A stretch of 64,000 nt of DNA from Burkholderia anthina (lineage in GTDB: Bacteria > Pseudomonadota > Gammaproteobacteria > Burkholderiales > Burkholderiaceae): the NCBI RefSeq assembly GCF_902498995.1, contig NZ_CABVLY010000007.1, positions 210,205 through 274,204 on the forward strand, written 5' to 3'. This document shows, one piece after another, positions 8,002 to 16,372 of this stretch (its first letter is position 1; each line of letters starts with the position of its first letter). A program made the translations under genes and the position numbers. The notes under the pieces are model-generated. The model did not search any database. It was not told the origin of the DNA and worked only from the letters and a program-made list of their open reading frames with translations.

Positions 8002-9240
8002 TCAATCGCCCTTCCAGGCGTCCAACAACACACTTGCGCAACTGCCGCCGAACCCGAACGACACCGACAGCGCGCGTTCGACCACGAATTCGCGTGCAGC
8101 GCGCACAAGTGGCAGGCCCGCGAGCGCAGGATCCGGTTCATGACCAACGTCCGTACCCGCGACGAAACCGTCGCGCATCATCAGTAGCGTATAGATCGCT
8201 TCATGCGCACCGCTCGCGCCGAGCGGATGCCCCGTCATGCCTTTCGTCGACGAGAATGCCGGCACATCGCCGCCGAATACGTCACCGAGCGCCTTCAGCT
8301 CCTCGAGGTCGCCGAGCGGCGTCGACGGTGCGTGCGTATTGACGTAGTCGGGCCGCCGTCCACCGCCGGCGAGCGCGGCGCGCATCGCGCGCGCGATCCC
8401 CGGCGCATGAGGCGTCGCCATGCCAGCGTTGTCCGTGCATTGGCCGAACCCGCCGACCTCCGCGTAGATGCGTGCGCCGCGCGCACGCGCATGCTCGAGC
8501 GACTCGAGCACGAGCATGCCCGCACCCGATGCGATCACGAAGCCGTCGCGACCGAGCGTATACGGGCGCGACGCGCGGTCCGGCATGTCGTTGAATCCGC
8601 TGGACAACGCCCCCATCGCGTCGAACATCAGCGTCATGTTGTCGTGCAGCGCCTCGCTCCCGCCGGCCAGCACGATGTCCTGGCACCCTGCGCGAATCAA
8701 TTGCGCCGCCTGCCCGATCGCCAGTGCCGCGCTCGTGCAGGCGGACGACGGCGTATAGGACACGCCCTCGATACCGAACAACTGCGCAACGCATGCCGAC
8801 GCCGTGCTGCCCATCGCCTTCGGGACGACGTAGGGCGGCGTCTTGTCGATGCCGCGATGGTGCGCGATCGCCATCGCATCATCGTAATCGGCTATCGATC
8901 CGATGCCCGATCCCACGATCGTGCCCGCGCGCGGCGAATGCAACATGCCGGCGTCGAGGCCCGCATCGTCGAGCGCCGACGCGGTCGCATGCGCGGCAAA
9001 ACGCGCCGTATCGCCCATGAAGCGCTCGTGCTTGCGTGCGAATCGCGGCGCCACTCCGACGGACGCAACCCCGGCGATCTGACTGCGGAAGCCGCGCTCG
9101 CGCCACGCGTCGACGCGGCTGATGCCCGAGCGGCCGGTACGCAGCGCGTCCGATACTTCGCCGAGCGAATTACCGAGGCACGATACGATCCCGATCCCCG
9201 TGATCACCACGCGCGCCGCCGCTCTACCGGGCGCCGTCAC
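8002..9240 (-). CDS. Beta-ketoacyl-ACP synthase (third complete KS of the cluster)
   Basis: A 412-residue condensing enzyme of the FabB/FabF fold. Catalytic residues are all present: Cys168 in PSSACTSAA, His303 in NTHAPST and His338 in KGMTGHPLG. The first histidine motif is unusual, since the family normally reads NAHGTST. The start is a GTG at 9240 that overlaps the previous gene's stop (GTGA), so the two are translationally coupled; longer frames upstream are out of register with the neighbour. The core aryl polyene sets I know of use two full ketosynthases plus a degenerate partner; this one is extra and may act on a particular chain length or on the starter. Confidence 0.85.
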   Translation of the reverse strand: MTAPGRAAARVVITGIGIVSCLGNSLGEVSDALRTGRSGISRVDAWRERGFRSQIAGVASVGVAPRFARKHERFMGDTARFAAHATASALDDAGLDAGMLHSPRAGTIVGSGIGSIADYDDAMAIAHHRGIDKTPPYVVPKAMGSTASACVAQLFGIEGVSYTPSSACTSAALAIGQAAQLIRAGCQDIVLAGGSEALHDNMTLMFDAMGALSSGFNDMPDRASRPYTLGRDGFVIASGAGMLVLESLEHARARGARIYAEVGGFGQCTDNAGMATPHAPGIARAMRAALAGGGRRPDYVNTHAPSTPLGDLEELKALGDVFGGDVPAFSSTKGMTGHPLGASGAHEAIYTLLMMRDGFVAGTDVGHEPDPALAGLPLVRAAREFVVERALSVSFGFGGSCASVLLDAWKGD

Positions 9241-10466
9241 GCGACGACCCGCCGAAAGATCAGCGACGTGTTGATGCCGCCGAATGCAAAATTGTTGCTC
9301 ATCACGAATTCCGCATCGATACGGCGGGCATCGCCGATGATGTAGTCGAGCTGCGCACAGGCCGGATCGACCGTATCGAGATTGAGCGTCGGCGCATACC
9401 AGTTGCGCTTCATCATCTCGATCGTCCACCACGCCTCGAGCGCGCCGCACGCGCCGAGCGTGTGGCCCACGTAGCTTTTCAGTGAACTGATCGCCATGCG
9501 CTCGCCGAATACCGACGCCGTTGCATGACTCTCAGCGACGTCGCCCCGATCAGTCGACGTGCCGTGCGCGTTCACGTAGGCAATCGCGCCGGCGCCGAGC
9601 GTCGCATCGCTCAGCGCGAGACGCATCGCAATCGCCATCGTCTCCGCGGTCGGCTGGGTGATGTGCGCACCGTCCGAATTGCAGCCGAAGCCGACGATCT
9701 CCGCATGAATCGTCGCGCCGCGCGCGACCGCATGCTCGTACTCCTCGAGCACCAGCGTCGCCGCGCCCTCGCCGACGACCAGACCGTCACGCGCGGCATC
9801 GAACGGGCGTGGCGTCAGGTTCGCGGCATCGTTGCGCGTGCTGGTCGCATACAGCGTATCGAACACCGCGACCGCCGGGCCGGACAACTCCTCCGCGCCG
9901 CCGGCCAGCATCAGCACCTGCTTGCCCGTCGCGATCGCCTCGTACGCATAGCCGATCGCCTGGCTGCCGGACGCGCACGCGGACGATGTCGGCACGATCC
10001 GGCCTTTCAGATCCCAGAACAGGCTGACGTTGACTGCCGTGGTATGCGGCATCATCTGCACATAGCTGTTCGACGTGACGTCCCGCATCGAGCCCGTCTC
10101 AATCATCGTGCCGAATGCGCGGATCGGCTCGACCGATCCCGACGACGAGCCGTACGCGACGCCCATCCGGCCGTCCCGAATCGACGCATCGTCGGACAGT
10201 CCCGCATCCTGCAACGCCAACTCGCTCGCACGCACCGCATACATCGACACGGGCCCCATCGAACGCGTCTTCTTGCGCGGATACGTGCGCGGCAGCTCGA
10301 ATGCCGGCAACGGACACGCGAGCCGCGTATGCAGTGCCTCGTAGCAGTCCCATTCAGGCATGCGCCGCACCGCGTTGCGCCCTTCGCGCAAACGCACGTC
10401 GATTTCAGGCCAGCTTTGACCGAAGGCGGTTACACCGCCCATCCCCGTCACGACCACTCGCTTCAT
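9237..10466 (-). CDS. Beta-ketoacyl-ACP synthase (ApeR-like position)
   Basis: A 409-residue FabF-type ketosynthase extending the polyene chain with malonyl-ACP. The catalytic triad is intact: Cys164 in TSSACASGS, His301 in VNAHGTST and His335 in SYVGHTLG. The start at ATG 10466 shares one base with the ketoreductase stop (TGATG). Gene order KS-DH-KR-KS matches the E. coli apeO-P-Q-R block as I remember it, which makes this the ApeR-like enzyme. It is coupled downstream to a further ketosynthase. Confidence 0.87.
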   Translation of the reverse strand: MKRVVVTGMGGVTAFGQSWPEIDVRLREGRNAVRRMPEWDCYEALHTRLACPLPAFELPRTYPRKKTRSMGPVSMYAVRASELALQDAGLSDDASIRDGRMGVAYGSSSGSVEPIRAFGTMIETGSMRDVTSNSYVQMMPHTTAVNVSLFWDLKGRIVPTSSACASGSQAIGYAYEAIATGKQVLMLAGGAEELSGPAVAVFDTLYATSTRNDAANLTPRPFDAARDGLVVGEGAATLVLEEYEHAVARGATIHAEIVGFGCNSDGAHITQPTAETMAIAMRLALSDATLGAGAIAYVNAHGTSTDRGDVAESHATASVFGERMAISSLKSYVGHTLGACGALEAWWTIEMMKRNWYAPTLNLDTVDPACAQLDYIIGDARRIDAEFVMSNNFAFGGINTSLIFRRVVA

Positions 10467-11191
10467 CACACCATCCCGCCGTTGACGCCGATCACCTGTC
10501 GGGTGACGTAAGTCGCCGCATCCGACATCAGGAAGCCGACCACCGCCGCGACTTCGTCGGGCTGGCCGACGCGGCCCATCGGCACGGTCTTCAATGCATG
10601 GTCGAGCGGCACGTCGTCGAGCATGCCTGTGTCGATCAACCCGGGCGCGACGCAATTGACCGTGATCCTTCGTGACGCCAGTTCGACCGCCAGCGCCTTG
10701 GTCGCGCCGATCAACCCGGCCTTCGCGGCGCTGTAGTTGACCTGGCCGCGATTGCCCATCACGCCCGACACGGACGCGATCGTCACGATGCGGCCGCCGC
10801 CACGCAGGCGCACCATCGGCATGGTCAGCGGATGGACGACGTTGTAGAAACCGTCCAGGCCAGTCTCGATCACGATGTCCCAGTCCTCGCCGGACAGCGC
10901 CGGAAACGCGCCATCGCGCGTCACGCCCGCGCTGCAGACGATCCCGTAGTACGCGCCGTTCGTGTCGACGTCGGCCTCCAGCTCGCGCCGGCACGCAGCG
11001 CGGTCGCGCACATCGAACTGCAGCACGCTTGCCGTGCCGCCCCGCTCGCGAATCGTCGTGGCCACCGCTTCGGCGGCATCGCGGCCGGTGCGGCAGTGCA
11101 CCGTCACGGCGAAGCCGTCGGATGCCATCCGCAGCGCCACGGCGCGGCCGATGCCGCGGCTCGCGCCTGTCACGAGAACTCGCCGAGTCAT
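10466..11191 (-). CDS. 3-ketoacyl-ACP reductase, SDR family (ApeQ-like)
   Basis: A 241-residue FabG-type reductase that would reduce each beta-keto group to the hydroxyl before dehydration. The NADPH-binding TGASRGIG is at 8-15, and the catalytic Ser140, Tyr153 and Lys157 are seen in IASVSGVMG and NYSAAK. The start at ATG 11191 has a GGGAGC site 8 bases upstream and overlaps the dehydratase stop by ATGA. Length and residues are normal for the family. Confidence 0.9.
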   Translation of the reverse strand: MTRRVLVTGASRGIGRAVALRMASDGFAVTVHCRTGRDAAEAVATTIRERGGTASVLQFDVRDRAACRRELEADVDTNGAYYGIVCSAGVTRDGAFPALSGEDWDIVIETGLDGFYNVVHPLTMPMVRLRGGGRIVTIASVSGVMGNRGQVNYSAAKAGLIGATKALAVELASRRITVNCVAPGLIDTGMLDDVPLDHALKTVPMGRVGQPDEVAAVVGFLMSDAATYVTRQVIGVNGGMV

Positions 11192-11691
11192 GAATTGAAG
11201 CTCCCTTCGATAAAAGATTGAAAATCGTTCGGCTGGTACACCTTGACGACGGCCTCCGCACAACACCGGCCTTCGGCATGAATCGCGCATTCGTATGCGC
11301 CATGTCCCTCGTCGCCGCGCAGCAGTTCCCGCGCGCCGATGCGCAGCACCGTGCCGGCGTCGAACGCCGCGCGATGCGCGACATAGCGGTTCGCGCCGAG
11401 CAACACACCCGGCTTCGCACGACCGCCCGCCTGCGCGGCAAGCAGGCCGACATGCGCGGCGATCGCCTGCGCCATCAGCTCGATGCCGATCCAGGCCGGC
11501 ATCGCGCCGTTACCGTCGGCGTACCACGCATCGCGGCATGCACGCGCACTCACCTCGATACCGGTTTCCGAGCAGCGTTCGATCGCGTCGAGCAGCAGCA
11601 TCGTGCCGCGATGCGGCAACACGTCCCGCACGTTGCCGACGGGAATGTCCGCACCGCCGTGCAGCGCGTCGGTCAATGGTCTGGCGTGCAT
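11188..11691 (-). CDS. Hotdog-fold 3-hydroxyacyl-ACP dehydratase (ApeP-like)
   Basis: A 167-residue thioester dehydratase. VLPHRGTMLLLD (His27) is the FabZ-type active-site loop, and AWIGIELMAQAIAAH near 65-79 gives the central helix with its acidic residue. It starts at ATG 11691, one base after the preceding ketosynthase stop, and overlaps the reductase start. With the second dehydratase domain fused to the ligase (19669-21360) the cluster has two dehydratases, as in E. coli (ApeI and ApeP). Confidence 0.82.
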   Translation of the reverse strand: MHARPLTDALHGGADIPVGNVRDVLPHRGTMLLLDAIERCSETGIEVSARACRDAWYADGNGAMPAWIGIELMAQAIAAHVGLLAAQAGGRAKPGVLLGANRYVAHRAAFDAGTVLRIGARELLRGDEGHGAYECAIHAEGRCCAEAVVKVYQPNDFQSFIEGSFNS

Positions 11692-11692
11692 G

Positions 11693-12880
11693 TCAGCCTC
11701 CCAGAATCAGGCTGGCATTGCTGCCGCCGAAAGCAAACGAATTGCTCATCACATAACGTCCAGTTGCATCGCCAGTCAGATGGCGCTCGCTGTCGACAAG
11801 ATCCAGTGGGGGTAGCGCCGGGTCGTTCTCACCGTCCCATACGTGCATCGGCAGCGCGATCCCGCGAGCCAGCGCCAGCCAGCCGAACCCCAACTCGGTC
11901 GCACCCGCCGCGCCGAGCATGTGACCCGTCAACGGTTTGGTCCCGCTCGCCGGCACGCCGTGCGGAAACACCCGCGCCGTCACGTTCGCTTCCATCTCGT
12001 CATTCAGGCGCGTCGCCGTCGCGTGCAGGTTTACGTAGCTGATCGCGGACGACGCGACGCCGGCGTCCGCGAGCGCGGCGCGCAGCGCGTCCTCCGCGCC
12101 GTGGCCCACCGGGTCCGGTGCCGAGATGTGGTGCGCATCGCTCGACTCGCCGACGCCGGCCAGCCGGACCTCCTCCTCGTCGCGACTCATCACGAACAGC
12201 GCGGCGCCTTCGCCGATATTGATGCCGTCACGGTTCCGGCTCATCGGATTGGTCCGGTCCGGGCTGACCGATTCGAGCGATGCAAAACCCTGCAACGTCA
12301 GCTCGCACAGAGAATCCGCACCGCCGACGACAACCGCGTCGCATAGCTTCAACCGCAGCAGTCGCCGTGCGGCCGCGAACGCCTTAGCACTCGACGTGCA
12401 GGCGGTCGACAGCGTGTAGGCCGGGCCGGTCACACCGAGTACCGCGCGCACGAACGGCGCGGCCGTGCCGATTTCCATTTGTCGATAATCGAATCCGGCG
12501 GGCATCACGCCCGTCGCGGCGCGCTGCGCAAACGCCCGCTCCGCCGCCTGGATACCGGACGTACTCGTGCCCATCACGACGCCGATCCGCCGCGGACCGT
12601 AACGCGCGATCGCCGCATCGACGCGGGATCCGATCTGCGCCAGCGCGGCCAGCAACAGCCGATTGTTCCTGCAGTCGAAATGCGCGAGTGATACAGGCGG
12701 CGCGACCTCGAGCATCGACCGCACGCGCCCGACCCAGCCGCCACCGGCGACATCGGTGCGCGGAGCCATGCCCGCTGCGACGCCGATGCGTAGTGCGTCG
12801 ACAATCTCGTCGGTCGTCGCGCCAAGCGCATTGATCATGCCGGGCGCGGACAGATAAACCGGCGTCTGTTTCGAATTCAT
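11693..12880 (-). CDS. Beta-ketoacyl-ACP synthase (ApeO-like position)
   Basis: A 395-residue ketosynthase with Cys161 in LSTACTSSA, His286 in VNLHATAT and His320 in KPLTGHMLG, so it should be active. The start at ATG 12880 lies behind GGAAGGAG and overlaps the exporter stop by ATGA. The first histidine motif has Ala for Gly (HATAT). By gene order it corresponds to ApeO, which in characterised systems works with a partner lacking the active-site cysteine; the candidate partner is encoded at 23292-23978. Confidence 0.87.
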   Translation of the reverse strand: MNSKQTPVYLSAPGMINALGATTDEIVDALRIGVAAGMAPRTDVAGGGWVGRVRSMLEVAPPVSLAHFDCRNNRLLLAALAQIGSRVDAAIARYGPRRIGVVMGTSTSGIQAAERAFAQRAATGVMPAGFDYRQMEIGTAAPFVRAVLGVTGPAYTLSTACTSSAKAFAAARRLLRLKLCDAVVVGGADSLCELTLQGFASLESVSPDRTNPMSRNRDGINIGEGAALFVMSRDEEEVRLAGVGESSDAHHISAPDPVGHGAEDALRAALADAGVASSAISYVNLHATATRLNDEMEANVTARVFPHGVPASGTKPLTGHMLGAAGATELGFGWLALARGIALPMHVWDGENDPALPPLDLVDSERHLTGDATGRYVMSNSFAFGGSNASLILGG

Positions 12881-15288
12881 GCGCGACACTCCTTCCCGGA
12901 TGGCGTGGCGAGCGGCGCGAACAGCACCGAGAATACGATGCCCATCGCGAGCGTCGTGCCGAAGCTGCGCAGCGCGGGCATCGCGCTCGCCCCGAGCATG
13001 CCGAACGACAGCAACGTCGTGGCCGCCGACAGCAGCACGCCGGTCCATACGGCGCCGAGACCGGCCATGTCCCGCATGCAGCCTTCGCGAAGGAACACCG
13101 CATAGTTGGCGCCCACGCCAAGCACCAGCATCAGCGCGAGCCAGTTGAACAGCGTGAGCGGCACCCGTGCATAGCCGAACGCCGCAAGCGTCAGTGCAAT
13201 GGCGAACACGACCGGCAGTGTCGTCGCGATGCCGCCGCGCACACCGTATCGCCACATCAGCAGCGCGGCGACCACGACGAGCGCGCCGGCCAGCCACAGG
13301 CCGCTGTCGACCCGGTAGGCGCCGAACAGACGCGACACGCTCGCGGCCTTGTCGACCCACGACACACCCGGCAGCGTGCGCGCGAGCGCGGCGAACGTCG
13401 CCGCATTCGTCGCGTCGACCCGCTCCGGAATCGCCAATGCCGCATCGACGGGACCGGCGCCGCCGTCGATTCGACCGAGCCACAGATGTCGGAACGGGGC
13501 GGACCAGCGTGCTGCCAGCCACGTGTCGACGGACAGCGTCGCAGGCGTCTGGCGAGAAAACGCGTGAATCCACTCGTCGACAACCTCGTCACGGAAGCCC
13601 GCGTGCACGAGTGCCGCGCGCAGCGTCGCGGCATCGCCAAACACGCGCTTGTCCAGCACGGCCCGATCGCGGGCCTGTCGTTGCGCCGAAGGCACGAACG
13701 TCGCGATCGACTGGACGCGGCCGGCCTGCTGCCGGTCGAGCGCCGCGATCAATGCTTCCGAACGTTCGAGCACTTCTTCCTGCGACGCGCCCTGGACGAC
13801 GAAGAACTGCGCGGTGTTCGCCAGCCCGACCGCCGCACGGATATCGTTTTCCTGTCGCGCCAGGCTCGCATCGCGCTGGATCAGCAGATGAATGTCGTCG
13901 TCGCTTTTCAACACGGCCCATCCCGGAATCGCGACCAGCGCAACCAGCACGGCGACGGCCACCGCGCGCCGACCGGCCAGCAGCGACTGCCATCCGCCCA
14001 GCAAGCGGGCGGCACCCGAGAAAACGCGGGACGGCACGCGCCGCGGGCCTTGCGTCAGCACGAGCGGCAAAAAGCCCGTTACGGCCGCGAACGCACAGAG
14101 GATCCCGACGATAGCAAAGCATGCGATCTGCTTGAGCGCGGGGAACGGCACCCACATCAAAATCGCGTAGCCGAGCAAGCTGGTCGCCAGCGCCACCGCG
14201 AGCGCAGGCCGCACCGCCGCCGCGCCGCGCCGCGCATCCCATTGCCGCCCGGCCGACAGGTACGCGACGAAATACTGGATCGAGTAATCGACGGCCTCGC
14301 CGATCAGGCTCACGCCGAACACCAGCGTCAGCAGATGCAGCTTGCCGAACACGAGCAGCGTCGCCGCCAGCGCGCACACGATGCCGAACGCCGTCGATGC
14401 GAACGCGAGCACCAGCAGGCGCGGTGAACGGAATACGCTCATCAGTAGCAGCGCAATACCAGCCAGCGACGCCGCACCGATCACGTGCACGTCGCGCTCG
14501 GCGCTGGCGCGCGCCGCTTCCGCATAAAACACCGCACCGGCCCGGTCGACGCGAACGCCCGGGAAATCCGCCGCGAGCGCGCGCTCGGCATCGAGCGTCG
14601 CGACGCGAACCGCGTGCTGGATCTTCGTTTCGTAGGCCGATCCCGGCAGCGACGTCATCACGAGCACGCCCGTTGCCCCATCGCGATGCGACACCAGCAT
14701 GCCGTCTTCGAGCGACAGGCTCGACGCCGCGAGCGGCAGTTCGCCGAGCCAGTGCTGCAGCCAGCCGAACGGATCGTCCGCCACGCTGGTCTGCAGGCCG
14801 TCGACGGGCGGCGCATAGAGCCGCCGGACGAGCCGGTCGCCGAGCGTGGCGTCGCCCTGTTCGAGCGACCGGCGATCCGTGCCCGTCAGCAGACCGAAGC
14901 GGGCCGGCATGTAGGTGGCTGCGATCTGCGACAGATCGAACGGTGGCACCTCGACCGTCACCGAGCGAAATGCGCCGCTGGCGTCGAGCCGCGCGCCGAG
15001 CTGCTTTGCGGCCGCCTTGGCGCGAGCGGCGTCGCGGTCGGTCACCAGATAGACGGTGCGATTGCCGAGCGCATCGCCGAGCATGTCGACGGCGCGTTCT
15101 GCAACCGGATTCGCTTCCGTCGCCGGCAACAACGCAAGCAGGTTCGTCTGCAACGGCGCGGACCCGCTGAAGCGCCACAGGATGTACGCGATCGCAACCA
15201 GCGCGACGGCGAGCCATGCCGCGTACAGCGCGCGCCGGCGAGCACGCTCTCCGGATGCTGCGATCACGTCGCGCGCCGTATTCATCAT
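12877..15288 (-). CDS. MMPL/RND-family exporter of the polyene lipid
   Basis: An 803-residue membrane protein built as two repeats, each with one helix, a large periplasmic loop and a helix bundle. The first helix is AAWLAVALVAIAYIL; the first loop runs about 50-240, and the second copy restarts near residue 415 (RRAVAVAVLVALVAI). VFGVSLIGEAVDYSIQYFV and LVLGVGANYAVFLREG are the paired MMPL signature helices. Starts at 15288 or 15285 both fit one GGAGG site. Like other MMPL proteins it should use the proton gradient to lift lipid from the inner membrane, passing it to the LolA-like protein whose gene it overlaps. Confidence 0.85.
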   Translation of the reverse strand: MMNTARDVIAASGERARRRALYAAWLAVALVAIAYILWRFSGSAPLQTNLLALLPATEANPVAERAVDMLGDALGNRTVYLVTDRDAARAKAAAKQLGARLDASGAFRSVTVEVPPFDLSQIAATYMPARFGLLTGTDRRSLEQGDATLGDRLVRRLYAPPVDGLQTSVADDPFGWLQHWLGELPLAASSLSLEDGMLVSHRDGATGVLVMTSLPGSAYETKIQHAVRVATLDAERALAADFPGVRVDRAGAVFYAEAARASAERDVHVIGAASLAGIALLLMSVFRSPRLLVLAFASTAFGIVCALAATLLVFGKLHLLTLVFGVSLIGEAVDYSIQYFVAYLSAGRQWDARRGAAAVRPALAVALATSLLGYAILMWVPFPALKQIACFAIVGILCAFAAVTGFLPLVLTQGPRRVPSRVFSGAARLLGGWQSLLAGRRAVAVAVLVALVAIPGWAVLKSDDDIHLLIQRDASLARQENDIRAAVGLANTAQFFVVQGASQEEVLERSEALIAALDRQQAGRVQSIATFVPSAQRQARDRAVLDKRVFGDAATLRAALVHAGFRDEVVDEWIHAFSRQTPATLSVDTWLAARWSAPFRHLWLGRIDGGAGPVDAALAIPERVDATNAATFAALARTLPGVSWVDKAASVSRLFGAYRVDSGLWLAGALVVVAALLMWRYGVRGGIATTLPVVFAIALTLAAFGYARVPLTLFNWLALMLVLGVGANYAVFLREGCMRDMAGLGAVWTGVLLSAATTLLSFGMLGASAMPALRSFGTTLAMGIVFSVLFAPLATPSGKECRA

Positions 15289-15953
15289 CGGGCCTCCAGC
15301 CACCCGCGCTCGACCGGCGCGAGCGCGTCGACCGGCGTCGGCCGGGCGAACTCGAGCACGGTCACGTTGCCGTTCGCGAACGTCATGTCGAGCTTGCCGA
15401 GATACGCGCCGCCGCTCATTTCGAGCACGCGGATCGCCTGTGCGAGCTGCGGCTGATTCGGCCGCAACACCATCCGCCACCGCTCCGGCGCGCCGCTCGC
15501 CGCAACGTCGAATTGCGCATACAGTGCCGACAGATCACCGCCGAGCATGTCGCGCATCATGCGCGACACTTGCGCGACGCCACGTCCGCCGCCGCCAGGC
15601 GCGACGAGACGACCGTCCGTGCCGACCTCGCGCACGCCGCCGTCGGTAATCACATAAGTGGCTTTGTAGGGCGTTTCGATTCGCCAGATGACACCCGAGT
15701 TACGATCGAACAACATCGAACCGGTGCTGACGAGCGGCTGCTTCATCGCCGACAGCGTCTGGGTCTGCCGAAAATCCGCGCGAATCGCGCCGATTCGCGC
15801 CAGCCGCGTCGCGATATCGGAAACGAGCGCGGCATTTCCCTGCCGCACAGTCGCGGCAGGCGCCGGCGCGGCCATCGCGTCGCCGCCGGCGAGCATCACG
15901 CACGCGACGAGCATCATCGTCGCAAGCCGTCCGCCGTTCAACTTTACGCCCAT
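15285..15953 (-). CDS. LolA-like periplasmic carrier
   Basis: A 222-residue protein with a signal peptide (about residues 1-29, ending AMA) followed by a LolA/LolB-type beta sheet: FRQTQTLSAMKQPLVSTGSMLF and the GVIWRIETPYKATYVI strand are characteristic. It starts at ATG 15953 inside the thioesterase end (10-base overlap) and its stop overlaps the exporter start. In the aryl polyene context it probably ferries the hydrophobic product across the periplasm to the outer membrane. No lipobox is seen, so it should be soluble. Confidence 0.78.
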   Translation of the reverse strand: MGVKLNGGRLATMMLVACVMLAGGDAMAAPAPAATVRQGNAALVSDIATRLARIGAIRADFRQTQTLSAMKQPLVSTGSMLFDRNSGVIWRIETPYKATYVITDGGVREVGTDGRLVAPGGGGRGVAQVSRMMRDMLGGDLSALYAQFDVAASGAPERWRMVLRPNQPQLAQAIRVLEMSGGAYLGKLDMTFANGNVTVLEFARPTPVDALAPVERGWLEAR

Positions 15954-16372
15954 TGCGCGCACACCCTTTCGATCAGGGCCGGCGGCGACACGAACTGCAG
16001 TTCGCGTGTCGTCGCGTCGATCGCCAGTTGCACCGTGTAACCCTTCGTCAAACGCTCGCCGGAAGCGGCATCGACGATTTCGTAACCGATCTTCAGCCGG
16101 TTCTCGAATTCGAGCAGTGTCGCGCGCACGTCGAGCTGCTGGCTGTAATGTGCGGGGCGGACGTACTTCAGATGCGCTTCCACCACCGGCCACATGTAGC
16201 CCGACGCCAGCATCGCCGGATAGTCGTAGTCGATCATCCGCAGCAACGCCGCGCGGCTGCTTTCGAAGTACTTCAGGTAATGGCCGTGCCAGCAGACGTT
16301 CATCGCATCGACATCGTGAAACAGCACCTCGACGCGTGCGGTCGCGGTCAGCAGCGGATGCGTCTCGCTCAT
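15944..16372 (-). CDS. 4HBT-type acyl thioesterase (ApeK-like)
   Basis: A 142-residue hotdog thioesterase of the YbgC/FadM type. The motif HDVDAMNVCWHGHYLKYFE at 19-37 carries the catalytic aspartate (Asp22) and the usual H-x-x-Y-L-x-x-F-E helix. The ATG at 16372 overlaps the ammonia-lyase stop. It could release the polyene or, more likely, edit stalled intermediates from the ACPs. Length is normal. Confidence 0.8.
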   Translation of the reverse strand: MSETHPLLTATARVEVLFHDVDAMNVCWHGHYLKYFESSRAALLRMIDYDYPAMLASGYMWPVVEAHLKYVRPAHYSQQLDVRATLLEFENRLKIGYEIVDAASGERLTKGYTVQLAIDATTRELQFVSPPALIERVCAQWA

